From the NCBI RefSeq assembly GCF_905233635.1, contig NZ_CAJODG010000034.1, positions 1 through 21,088 of the forward strand: a stretch of 21,088 nucleotides of DNA. Reading direction: 5' to 3'. Under the pieces are notes generated by a model. It saw only the letters and a list, made by a program, of their open reading frames with translations, had not been told where the DNA came from and ran no database searches. The position numbers and the translations under genes were made by a program. This document shows positions 6,909-14,355 of the stretch, in pieces. Numbering within the stretch: position 1 is the stretch's first letter; each line of letters opens with the position of its first letter. The DNA comes from Selenomonas sp. AE3005. Lineage in GTDB: Bacteria; Bacillota; Negativicutes; Selenomonadales; Selenomonadaceae.

Positions 6909-7674
6909 TATTGCAAACGCATTCAAGAACGGGAAAGCCTTTATACCATTTTTTACCTGTGGTTTTCCCGACATGGAAACGAGCAAGGCGGCGATAAAAG
7001 CGGCTGTGGATAATGGGGCCGACCTTATCGAACTGGGGATTCCCTTTTCTGACCCGACCGCCGAAGGGCCGGTAATTCAGCGTTCCACGCTGGGCGCGTT
7101 AAAAAATGGCATCAATACTAATAAGATTTTCAAGATGGTCAAAGAATTGCGGCAGGACGTGAAGATTCCCTTGGTGTTTATGACCTATGCCAACGTGGTG
7201 TTTTCCTACGGCGGTGAGGATTTTTTCGCCAAATGTCAGGAAGTGGGCATTGATGGGATTATTCTGCCGGACCTGCCCTTCGAGGAAAAAGAAGAATTTG
7301 CGGCGTTAAGTGAAAAATATGCGGTGGACCTGATTTCGATGATTGCGCCGACTTCCCATGAGCGCATTGCCATGATTGCCAAAGAGGCGACTGGTTTTAT
7401 CTATGTGGTGAGCAGCCTGGGTGTAACCGGAGTGCGCAAGGAAATCACGACGAATCTGTCGGAGATGGTGGAGGAAATCCGCAAGGTGACAGATGTGCCC
7501 TGTGCGATTGGGTTTGGGATTGCGAATCCTGACCAGTCTCAGCGTATGGCAAAGATTGCCGATGGCGTGATTGTGGGGTCGGCGATTGTGAAATTGCTGG
7601 AAAAGTACGGGAAAGAGGCACCGGAGTATGTGGGGGCTTATGTGAAGTCCATGCATCCTAGGAATTTGCTGTAA
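6901..7674 (+). CDS. trpA: Tryptophan synthase alpha chain TrpA
   Basis: TrpA cleaves indole-3-glycerol phosphate to indole and glyceraldehyde-3-phosphate and channels the indole to TrpB. It is a 257-residue TIM barrel. I chose the ATG at 6901 (MSNIANAFKNGKAFIPF): it has a very strong GGGGGGAGG (6886-6894), and the upstream in-frame start at 6850 would add 17 residues lying only inside trpB. E44 corresponds to catalytic E49 of the enteric enzyme. The second acid, normally aspartate in PFSDPLADGP, is glutamate E55 in PFSDPTAEGP; this appears to be a clostridial-type variant. The flexible loop reads SLGVTGVRKEI. It is the last gene of the operon, with a terminator immediately after. Confidence 0.95.
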   Translation: MSNIANAFKNGKAFIPFFTCGFPDMETSKAAIKAAVDNGADLIELGIPFSDPTAEGPVIQRSTLGALKNGINTNKIFKMVKELRQDVKIPLVFMTYANVVFSYGGEDFFAKCQEVGIDGIILPDLPFEEKEEFAALSEKYAVDLISMIAPTSHERIAMIAKEATGFIYVVSSLGVTGVRKEITTNLSEMVEEIRKVTDVPCAIGFGIANPDQSQRMAKIADGVIVGSAIVKLLEKYGKEAPEYVGAYVKSMHPRNLL

Positions 7675-7678
7675 AAAT

Positions 7679-7715
7679 AGCCCGAGGGATACAGGCTGTT
7701 TCCTCGGGCTTTTTT
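7679..7715 (+). terminator. trp operon terminator
   Basis: AGCCCGAGG (7679-7687) pairs perfectly with CCTCGGGCT (7702-7710) and is followed by six Ts (7710-7715). It begins five bases after the trpA stop. The 14-base loop contains CAGGCTG. The palindromic element starts directly after the T-run. Confidence 0.93.
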
Positions 7716-7716
7716 A

Positions 7717-8330
7717 TGCAAATTGCAGTTTGACAGTCAATGAGTTCTTAAAAATACCCCGTTCATGCGTGCCTGGGGTTCACGGGGGAGTAATTTTTCT
7801 GCCTCCGCTAAACGACACACCTCGTAAAATACTGCTGTCCAGTTACCTGCGCCGGGCAGGCCAACGGCGCTCCTTTCAACGTAGTTGCTTAGCTGCGTCC
7901 TACAGTGTGCCGGCCTTCGCTGCGCTCAGGCAGTCGCTCCCCGCATAAAAATCACTCCCCCGTTCGCCCCCACAAACGGCCTGTGCAATTGCCACGAACT
8001 CGTTGCTCCCGTAACAAGAACATCGATGTACTTGTTCCCTGTCACAGCGAAAGAATCATTTTACACGGACGCCGCTTAGGGCGGAGGTGGTGATGCTTTT
8101 CGCAGTGGAACGACTGTCCGAACGCAGTGAGGACTGGCCCACAAACTGTAGTCACTTGATACTACGATGAATCATCGCGCCGCTGGCCTGCCCGGCGCAA
8201 AGTTGCTAAAAAGCCCCGTCGTTTGCTAGTGGGACATTTAGTGCAACAGCGAAAAGTATTACCACCTCCACCCGACTGAGCTGTAACAAATAAAAATAAG
8301 CACGCACTAACCAACGAACTGCAATTTGCT
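7717..8330. repeat. 612-base imperfect palindromic intergenic element
   Basis: The whole gap between trpA and the uup terminator is one near-symmetric inverted repeat. Its ends are a perfect 13-base inverted pair (7718-7730 with 8317-8329). A 22-base pair with one mismatch lies midway (7849-7870 with 8177-8198). A further block, CTGCGCTCAGG (from 7920), matches the complement of the sequence ending at 8127. The centre is a 24-base palindrome with one mismatched pair (8013-8036). The first three pairs share the same symmetry centre (coordinate sum 16047) and the central palindrome is within one base of it, so long parts of the arms are in register. Between 7740 and 7840 the similarity is weaker and shifted by a few bases. 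The right arm recurs at 1-103. Short open frames inside have no ribosome binding sites and look like repeat noise. It could be a MITE-like element or a long-hairpin RNA. Confidence 0.8.
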
Positions 8331-8362
8331 AAAAAATCCGTTGACACAAAATGTCAACGGAT
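8331..8362 (-). terminator. jetABC-uup operon terminator
   Basis: ATCCGTTGACA (8336-8346) pairs perfectly with TGTCAACGGAT (8352-8362) around a 5-base loop. On the minus strand it is followed by six Ts (8336-8331). It lies 45 bases after the uup stop. The stem core CCG-TGACA/TGTCA-CGG is nearly the same as that of the serC terminator at 105-143, and both abut the same repeat. Confidence 0.88.
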
Positions 8363-8407
8363 TTCAGCAAACAAAAGAATTATTCTACTGTAAAATACTG
8401 GCTGCAC

Positions 8408-10315
8408 TCAGTTGTCCTGACTTTCGGCAATTTCCTCCAGATACGTCCACCTCTCCATTAAGTGCTCCAGTTCTGCAGTCAGCCGCCGTTCTTCGGCCGC
8501 CAGTTCATTCAGGCGCGTGAAGTCCGTGGCATTTTCAGCCATTTGCAGCTGCACGACCTTCAATTCCCCTTCCTTGCTGGCAATTATGCCCTCAATCTCC
8601 GCATATTCCTTTTGCTCCTTGAAGGTGAACTTCTTTTGTACCGGTTGGGGATTTTTTTCCCGGACAGGCGCAGCTTTTTCTTTGACCGGCTTTTCCTTTA
8701 CAGGAGCTGCTGCCTGCTCCTGTTCGGCCAGCTTTTCCCGGTAATATGTATAGCCGCCGGAGTACATGCGCAGCCGGCCGCCGTCCTCATAGGCAAAGAC
8801 CTTATCAGCCAGCCTGTCTACGAAGAAACGGTCATGGGAAACAAAGATGATGGCCCCGGCAAAATCGTCGATAAAACTTTCCAGCACCGCCATCGTTTCC
8901 AAATCGAGGTCATTGGTCGGTTCATCGAGCAGCAGCACATTGGGCTCCTCCATCAGCACGCGCAGGAGATACAGCCGCCGCTTTTCGCCGCCCGACAGCC
9001 GGGCGATGGGCGTCCATTGCAAATCTCCCGGGAACAAAAACCGTTCCATCAGCTGCGAGGCAGAAATGCGCGTGCCGTCCGCCAGCGTGATGAAATGCGC
9101 CGCCTCTTTTACGTATTCGATGGCGCGCAGGCGTTCATCCATATCCACAGCCTGCTGGGCAAAATAGCCGATTTTCACCGTCTGACCGATGGTCACCGTG
9201 CCCGACGTCGGCGTAAGTTTCCCAGCAATAAGATTCAACAGAGTGGTCTTGCCCGTACCGTTAGCGCCCAAAATGGCCACGCGGTCGTTGCGCAATACCG
9301 TATAGGTGAAGTCCTGCACAATCTGCCGGCCGGCTGCCGCATAGCTTACATGGTCAAGCTCAATGACCGTCCGCCCCAGGCGGCTGCCGGCCAGACCGAT
9401 TTCCACCGTATCGCGGTTTAGATTAACTTGCTGATTCTTAACTTCCTCGTAACGCTGAATCCGGGCCTTTTGTTTCGTCGAACGGGCCTGGGCGCCACGG
9501 CGCAGCCACTTTAACTCATTGCGTAAAAAGTTCTGCCGTTTCTGCTCGCTGGACTGTTCGCGTTCCAAACGCTCGGCTTTCTGTTCGAGAAAGGACGAGT
9601 AATTACCCGTATAAGTATAGGCCTGCCCCTTGTCCAGTTCGAGGATTTTGGTCGAAGTGTTGTCCAAAAAGTAACGGTCATGCGTCACCATCAGCAGGGC
9701 GCCCTTAAAACCGCGCAGATATTCTTCGAGCCAGGCAATTGTCTCACTGTCCAAATGGTTCGTCGGCTCGTCCAAAATCAGCAGGTCACAGGGCTGAATC
9801 AGGGCGGTGGCCAGGGCCAGACGTTTTTGTTCACCGCCGGAGAGCGAGCCGGCCTTGGCCGTGTAATCACTCAAGCCGAGTTTGGTCAGGACGGTCTTGG
9901 CCGCAGCCTCCAGCTGCCAGCCGTCCAGTTCGTCAATGACCGCCGTGTACTTCATTATTTCGCCCTGCAGCTGATTGTCCGCCGCCTGGTCAGCCAGCTT
10001 AGCCATGGCCAGCTCATAGCCGCGCAGGGCCTGCATTAACGGAGACATGCCCCGGAACACTTCCATCAGCACGGTGTTTTCCGGCTCAAAGACTTTATCC
10101 TGCGCCAGATACTCAATACGCAGGCCGCGCATGGTCGTCATTTCCCCCGCGTCCACGGGTATAAGCCCGGCTACGGCCTTAAGAAAGGTGGATTTACCGG
10201 TGCCGTTGACACCGACAATCCCCACCTTATCTCCGGCGTCCATACTGAAGTCCACACCGGCAAACAGGGATTTTTCCCCGTAGCTTTTCGTAAAATTTTC
10301 CAGTGTTATTATCAT
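8408..10315 (-). CDS. uup: ABC-F family ATPase, Uup-like
   Basis: This is a soluble tandem ATP-binding-cassette protein without membrane domains, 635 residues. First cassette: Walker A GVNGTGKS (35-42), signature LSGGEQKR (158-165), Walker B LLILDEPTNHLD (178-189). The charged ABC-F linker spans about 240-300 (LRRGAQARSTKQKARIQR). Second cassette: Walker A GANGTGKTT (350-358), LSGGEKRR (440-447), LLLDEPTNDLD (461-471). A Lys/Pro-rich tether (about 535-562) leads to a C-terminal coiled coil (565-635), the feature typical of Uup. ABC-F proteins generally act at the ribosomal E site; E. coli Uup is also linked to transposon excision and fork repair. I chose the ATG at 10315 (AAGGA upstream) because 41 extra residues of an upstream frame lie in jetC. 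It starts 19 bases after the jetC stop and so is probably cotranscribed with it. The family is firm; Uup versus a sister ABC-F subgroup is likely but not proven. Confidence 0.88.
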   Translation of the reverse strand: MIITLENFTKSYGEKSLFAGVDFSMDAGDKVGIVGVNGTGKSTFLKAVAGLIPVDAGEMTTMRGLRIEYLAQDKVFEPENTVLMEVFRGMSPLMQALRGYELAMAKLADQAADNQLQGEIMKYTAVIDELDGWQLEAAAKTVLTKLGLSDYTAKAGSLSGGEQKRLALATALIQPCDLLILDEPTNHLDSETIAWLEEYLRGFKGALLMVTHDRYFLDNTSTKILELDKGQAYTYTGNYSSFLEQKAERLEREQSSEQKRQNFLRNELKWLRRGAQARSTKQKARIQRYEEVKNQQVNLNRDTVEIGLAGSRLGRTVIELDHVSYAAAGRQIVQDFTYTVLRNDRVAILGANGTGKTTLLNLIAGKLTPTSGTVTIGQTVKIGYFAQQAVDMDERLRAIEYVKEAAHFITLADGTRISASQLMERFLFPGDLQWTPIARLSGGEKRRLYLLRVLMEEPNVLLLDEPTNDLDLETMAVLESFIDDFAGAIIFVSHDRFFVDRLADKVFAYEDGGRLRMYSGGYTYYREKLAEQEQAAAPVKEKPVKEKAAPVREKNPQPVQKKFTFKEQKEYAEIEGIIASKEGELKVVQLQMAENATDFTRLNELAAEERRLTAELEHLMERWTYLEEIAESQDN

Positions 10316-10334
10316 TTGTCTAATCCTTACTAAC

Positions 10335-13300
10335 TCACTGCCCCTGATAAGCCTGCCGCTCCTGCTGCAGTTCCTCGATGGTGAGGTTGCGCAGATATGA
10401 GCGGTGTTCCTCGTCCTTTTGGTAGACAAAGCCCACATGACTTACATAGGGCTCAATCGTGGCAATCTTTAACAGTGGCGTCACAACCAGCAGCTGCAGG
10501 TCGAGCTTGCGGAACAATTCCAGCCCGAAACGTGCTGACTCGTCAGAACTCTTTAAGAACGCCTCATCGATGACCACAAAGCGGAAAGACTGCTCGCCAG
10601 CCCGGCGGCCGCGCAGACCGAAGTTGTAGACAATGCTGGCGGCCAGAATGGTGTAGGCCAGCTTTTCCTTCTGCCCGCCGGACTTACCGCCGGAATCGGT
10701 GTAATGTTCGTATTCGGCGTCAGTTCCCGGGGCCGGCTCACGCCAGAGTTCCGAGGCCGCGAACACAAACCAGTTGCGCACGTCCGTGACTTCATTGCGC
10801 CACCGGGCGTCAGCCTCAGCCGAACCTGGGCGTCCCTGCAGGCGTGCCAAAATATCTGACACCTGCTGGAACTTCTGCTCACTGTAACACATATCTGTAT
10901 CCCCTGTCAGGGAATCATCAATGCAGGCGCGCAGCTTGGCACGGAACTCACTGACCGTGTCATTTTGGGCATTGTTGCATTCAATCTGAATGTACCGTCC
11001 ATCATTGTAATCAATTTCCGCCAGGGACTGATTGATAAGACTGATACGGTCGCGAATTTCGTGACAGGACTCTTCCAGATGCGACTGGAACAGGGCTATC
11101 TGATTGATGGTGTTCTCGCGCAGCAGCAGGCTGAACCGGCTTTCATAGCGGGGCAGGTCATCACGCTCCAGCCGGCGCAGAAGTTCCACATAGTCCTTAA
11201 CCCCGGCCGGCGTCGGCAGGAGCTGACTGCTGATTTCCTTATTCTGGGCGTTGAATTCCGTCAAGGCATTGACCAACTGCTCGCCTAAGGACTGCAGGCG
11301 TCGGCCGGCCTCTTCAATGCGTGCGCCCAGCCACTTGCTGTACTCCTCCTGCTGAATCTGCCACCGCTTGCAGTCAAACTGCGGACTGTCTATACCAGCC
11401 AGCGCCAGGGAGGCGTAATGACTGAGCAGGGGATAACCCTCCGCCTGCTCGGCAGCCGTGGTCTTAGCCATCAATTCCTCATCTGTCAGCATTTCCTGGC
11501 GATTGGTTTCCAAACGGCCATTCAGCTGCCACTTGTCAGCGTTCTTGCTGTCAAGCTGCGCTTTGTCCCGGGCAATTTCCGCCAGTTTGGCGGCCTCCTC
11601 ATTTTTGAGGGCCTTTAAAATATCGTTTTCGGCCTGCAGTTTTTCCACCTGGGCCGTTAACTCTGCCACACGCTGTTCCAGCGGCGCAATGTCAATATCG
11701 CCAAATGCGGTCACCATTTCGGCCCGCGCGAGGGCATTACTCTGCTGCAGCAGTTTTTTCTGCTCGTCCTTAAACTTGCGGAACTTATTCTGGAAGAATT
11801 TCTGTTCCTCCCGGCAGTCATCTACTTCCGCCTGCAGGGCCTGAATTTTTTTCAGATTGGAAAAGCCCAGCACATAGTGGCGTCTGTCCTGCAGGTCGTG
11901 ACGGTCGTCCTTTTCATGGCGCTTGCCGCCGCTTTTCACCTGTCCCTGCATGGTCAGGGCAAATTTAGCCTGCCGGAATTCCTTCAGCGACTCGCAGCAG
12001 CGATGGTTGAACCGGCTTTTTAATTCCTCAGCCAGCCACGGGCACAGCGGACTGTCCTCCTTCAGGCGCAGCTTATGGCACACGGCCTCTTCCGGGGCAT
12101 TATCCACCACTTCCTGCGCCATCATAGCCGGCACCTTGAAATACACCAGCCGCATTTTTAAATCATGACGTTCCATCCAGTCTGCGACTTCGCCGTAATG
12201 CACCTCCGGCACCAGCAGGGAGATGCCAAAGCTGTGCAGCAGGCGTTCAATAGCGCCTTCCCAGTCAGCCTCTTCCTCTGCCACGGCCATCAGCTCACCG
12301 GCAAAAGGCATTTCACTTTCGGCCAGATTTAAATCATGGCACAACTGCTCGCGCAAGGCGATGAATTTCTGAGGAATATTGGATTTACGCGATACCAGTG
12401 AGGCGATTTCTGCCTGCAGGGCCTGCTCCCGGGCCGCGGCCTCCTTCTGGTTGGCCTTCATGTCAGCCCCTTCAACGGCCAGTTCCTCCTGCCGTTCCTC
12501 GTTAGCCTGACGGCATTCCTGCAGTTTGGCCTTGACCTGCAGGAACTCCTCATTGTTCTCCGGCAGGCTGAGCTCTAACGCTGCCAATTCCTGCCGGAAG
12601 TTATCCCGGCTCTGACAGCACTGTGTCCGGCGTTCTTTCTCACGTTCCAGCTGATTCTGCACTTCGGCCAGCTGATTGCCGCCATTACGGGCAATGTTGC
12701 CCTGCAATACGAGCAGTTCCTGCTGCTTTTCCTGCAGAGCTTTATTCTGCCGGGCAATATCCGCCTCCAAAGCCTGCAATCGCGGCTCCAGTGTTTCCAT
12801 TTCCCTGGCTCTGGTCTGATAATCCTGGTGCGCATACCAGCTGCCGAGCACCTTTTGCATGGTCTGGCCTTCCTGCTGCTGCTGGCCGGCCTTTTCGTAT
12901 TCCGCGCCCATTTTTTCGATGGGCTGCAGCATTTCCTGCTGTTTGCGTGCCCGCTGTACGGCCTGATGGGCCGCCTCCAAATCGTGGTACTGGCGCAGCA
13001 TCTGCTCCACTTCCAGATGTGTTTCTGGTACCTCCAGCATATTCTGACGCACGAAACTCGTCAGGCTGTCGACCTTTTTCATGGATACAGTCTGCTGGAA
13101 CAAATCCATGGCCTGCACCTGCCGGATACCAAAAATCTTGCGGAACTCATGCCCATAGAGCGGATAATCGTCAAAGGTCTTGATAAAAGCGTCCTTTTCC
13201 AGCTGTTTGCGGAAGGCACGCATATCACTGCCAATCTGGGAAAAACGTTCCGTTATGGACAAGGTTTTCTGCGCCAGCACATAAAACCGGTTGGGATAGG

Positions 13301-13727
13301 CCGCCGTTTCCTCGGGAAACCAGAATACCTGCGCGAGTGTCACGGTCCGGCCAAAATTCTTGTCGGCAAAGACACCCAAAATCACGCTGTACTTATTTTT
13401 ATCACGCAGGGCCTCCGGCCGGCCGCCGCCGTTTTCCGTACGTTTTTGGCCATAGTAGCCGCGCACATAGGACGCAAGATTACGCTCCTTGGCGCTGGCG
13501 TCAGCAGCCTTATTATAAGTTACCTTGCGTGGCGGCACCAATAGTGTCAGCAGTGCGTCAACCAGCGTGGACTTGCCGGAGCCTACATCACCGGTCAGCA
13601 GGGACATTTCTCCGTTTAAGTCCAGCGACCATACCTGACCGTCAAACGTACCCCAGTTATAAACCTCCAGCCGTTCCAGCCGGAACCCCAGAGGCACTTC
13701 ACCTTCATTCATCGCGAACAAATTCAC
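10335..13727 (-). CDS. jetC: JetC, MukB-like SMC ATPase of a Wadjet/Mks-type complex
   Basis: This 1130-residue protein has the SMC layout. The N-terminal half-ATPase has GFRLERLEVYNWGTFDG and Walker A GDVGSGKST (46-54). Long Gln/Glu/Lys-rich coiled coils follow (roughly 230-470 and 600-760, with more after 790). The C-terminal half-ATPase has signature SGGQKEKL (1016-1023) and Walker B VVIDE (1051-1055). In Wadjet (JetABCD) and MksBEF systems this subunit extrudes DNA loops and, with JetA (kleisin) and JetB, senses DNA topology. I chose GTG at 13727: GAGGAGGT (13735-13742) is ideally placed, while the next ATG (13712) has no such site. The start overlaps jetB by 23 bases. The family is firm; whether it acts in plasmid defence or chromosome upkeep is open, because jetD is missing. 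Confidence 0.92.
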   Translation of the reverse strand: MNLFAMNEGEVPLGFRLERLEVYNWGTFDGQVWSLDLNGEMSLLTGDVGSGKSTLVDALLTLLVPPRKVTYNKAADASAKERNLASYVRGYYGQKRTENGGGRPEALRDKNKYSVILGVFADKNFGRTVTLAQVFWFPEETAAYPNRFYVLAQKTLSITERFSQIGSDMRAFRKQLEKDAFIKTFDDYPLYGHEFRKIFGIRQVQAMDLFQQTVSMKKVDSLTSFVRQNMLEVPETHLEVEQMLRQYHDLEAAHQAVQRARKQQEMLQPIEKMGAEYEKAGQQQQEGQTMQKVLGSWYAHQDYQTRAREMETLEPRLQALEADIARQNKALQEKQQELLVLQGNIARNGGNQLAEVQNQLEREKERRTQCCQSRDNFRQELAALELSLPENNEEFLQVKAKLQECRQANEERQEELAVEGADMKANQKEAAAREQALQAEIASLVSRKSNIPQKFIALREQLCHDLNLAESEMPFAGELMAVAEEEADWEGAIERLLHSFGISLLVPEVHYGEVADWMERHDLKMRLVYFKVPAMMAQEVVDNAPEEAVCHKLRLKEDSPLCPWLAEELKSRFNHRCCESLKEFRQAKFALTMQGQVKSGGKRHEKDDRHDLQDRRHYVLGFSNLKKIQALQAEVDDCREEQKFFQNKFRKFKDEQKKLLQQSNALARAEMVTAFGDIDIAPLEQRVAELTAQVEKLQAENDILKALKNEEAAKLAEIARDKAQLDSKNADKWQLNGRLETNRQEMLTDEELMAKTTAAEQAEGYPLLSHYASLALAGIDSPQFDCKRWQIQQEEYSKWLGARIEEAGRRLQSLGEQLVNALTEFNAQNKEISSQLLPTPAGVKDYVELLRRLERDDLPRYESRFSLLLRENTINQIALFQSHLEESCHEIRDRISLINQSLAEIDYNDGRYIQIECNNAQNDTVSEFRAKLRACIDDSLTGDTDMCYSEQKFQQVSDILARLQGRPGSAEADARWRNEVTDVRNWFVFAASELWREPAPGTDAEYEHYTDSGGKSGGQKEKLAYTILAASIVYNFGLRGRRAGEQSFRFVVIDEAFLKSSDESARFGLELFRKLDLQLLVVTPLLKIATIEPYVSHVGFVYQKDEEHRSYLRNLTIEELQQERQAYQGQ

Positions 13728-14355
13728 TGATCAGCACCTCCTCGTCCATTTCTTCCTCGGTATTTTCACCGCCATGCTGCTTTTCCCCGTAGGCCACATA
13801 AGCAGCCAGCTTTTCATTGAACTCATTTAACCACTGGGCGTCGACAAAACTGCGCAGAATCGGCCGCACCTCATAGGCATCGTCCTGTCCCTTGCGCTTT
13901 TGCAAAAAGCCCAGGTTGACCACTTGATTTATCATGTGCTCCACGGACTGCCGCAGTTTCATTTCATTGCTGTTTACCGGCAGGAAGGGCTCCATCCGGC
14001 GCAGGATATCACCAGTTGTCAGTACCGGCCGCGTGTCACCGCTGGCCGTATCCTGTTCCCCCAGCGCCTTGCGCAGCTGCACGAGCAGCATGGATACAGG
14101 AAAACTCAGCTGATAACGGGGCACTATACGCGGCAGCGTCCCTGACGCCTCCTGTTTTAAATAGGCGTACTCATCAACTTCGTCCACCAGCAGGGAAAGG
14201 CCTATCCGCTGAAAATAATCCGCCAAAGCATTCCGCTGGTTTAAAATCGTCTGCCAGAGATTTTCATCCTTCCCCCGGCTGACAATCCCCTTAAGCAGCA
14301 TGATGGCCGCCTGGGAAAATTCTTCGGCCTGTTTATCCGTAGCAAAATCACTCAC
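13705..14355 (-). CDS. jetB: JetB, DUF4194 (MukE-like) subunit
   Basis: A 216-residue acidic protein of the DUF4194 type, equivalent to MukE/MksE: a tandem winged-helix (KITE) subunit that binds the kleisin JetA and helps load the SMC. Visible features are ISRGKDENLWQTILNQRNALADYFQRIGL and a LLVDEVDEYAYL segment shared by the family, a middle winged helix (LLVQLRKALGEQD), and an acidic tail with many Glu. I chose GTG at 14355 (VSDFATDK, read as Met), eight bases inside the jetA end, because GGAGAGGAG (14365-14373) sits nine bases upstream. A TTG at 14376 in the same frame would add seven residues but would place that site inside the gene. Position between jetA and jetC supports the call. Confidence 0.88.
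   Translation of the reverse strand: MSDFATDKQAEEFSQAAIMLLKGIVSRGKDENLWQTILNQRNALADYFQRIGLSLLVDEVDEYAYLKQEASGTLPRIVPRYQLSFPVSMLLVQLRKALGEQDTASGDTRPVLTTGDILRRMEPFLPVNSNEMKLRQSVEHMINQVVNLGFLQKRKGQDDAYEVRPILRSFVDAQWLNEFNEKLAAYVAYGEKQHGGENTEEEMDEEVLISEFVRDE

Noticed and set aside
7717..8330. Insertion sequence or CRISPR array in the trpA-uup gap
   Set aside because: There is no transposase frame, no regular direct repeats with spacers, and no visible target duplication; the structure is a single inverted repeat.
7730..8347. Several 60-75 codon frames inside the palindromic element (for example 7730-7948, 7885-8079 and 8162-8347 minus)
   Set aside because: There are no ribosome binding sites, both strands and several frames are open equally, and translated motifs such as LRRAGQRR recur from both arms, as expected from repeat sequence.
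8408..10315. Uup as a direct substitute for JetD
   Set aside because: It has two ABC cassettes and no Toprim-like or DUF2220 features. Positional replacement is noted, but functional equivalence is not supported by sequence.
10316..10438. 41-residue N-terminal extension of the uup frame into jetC
   Set aside because: The extension has no ABC similarity; the ATG at 10315 begins the normal MIITLENFTKSYG and has AAGGA upstream.
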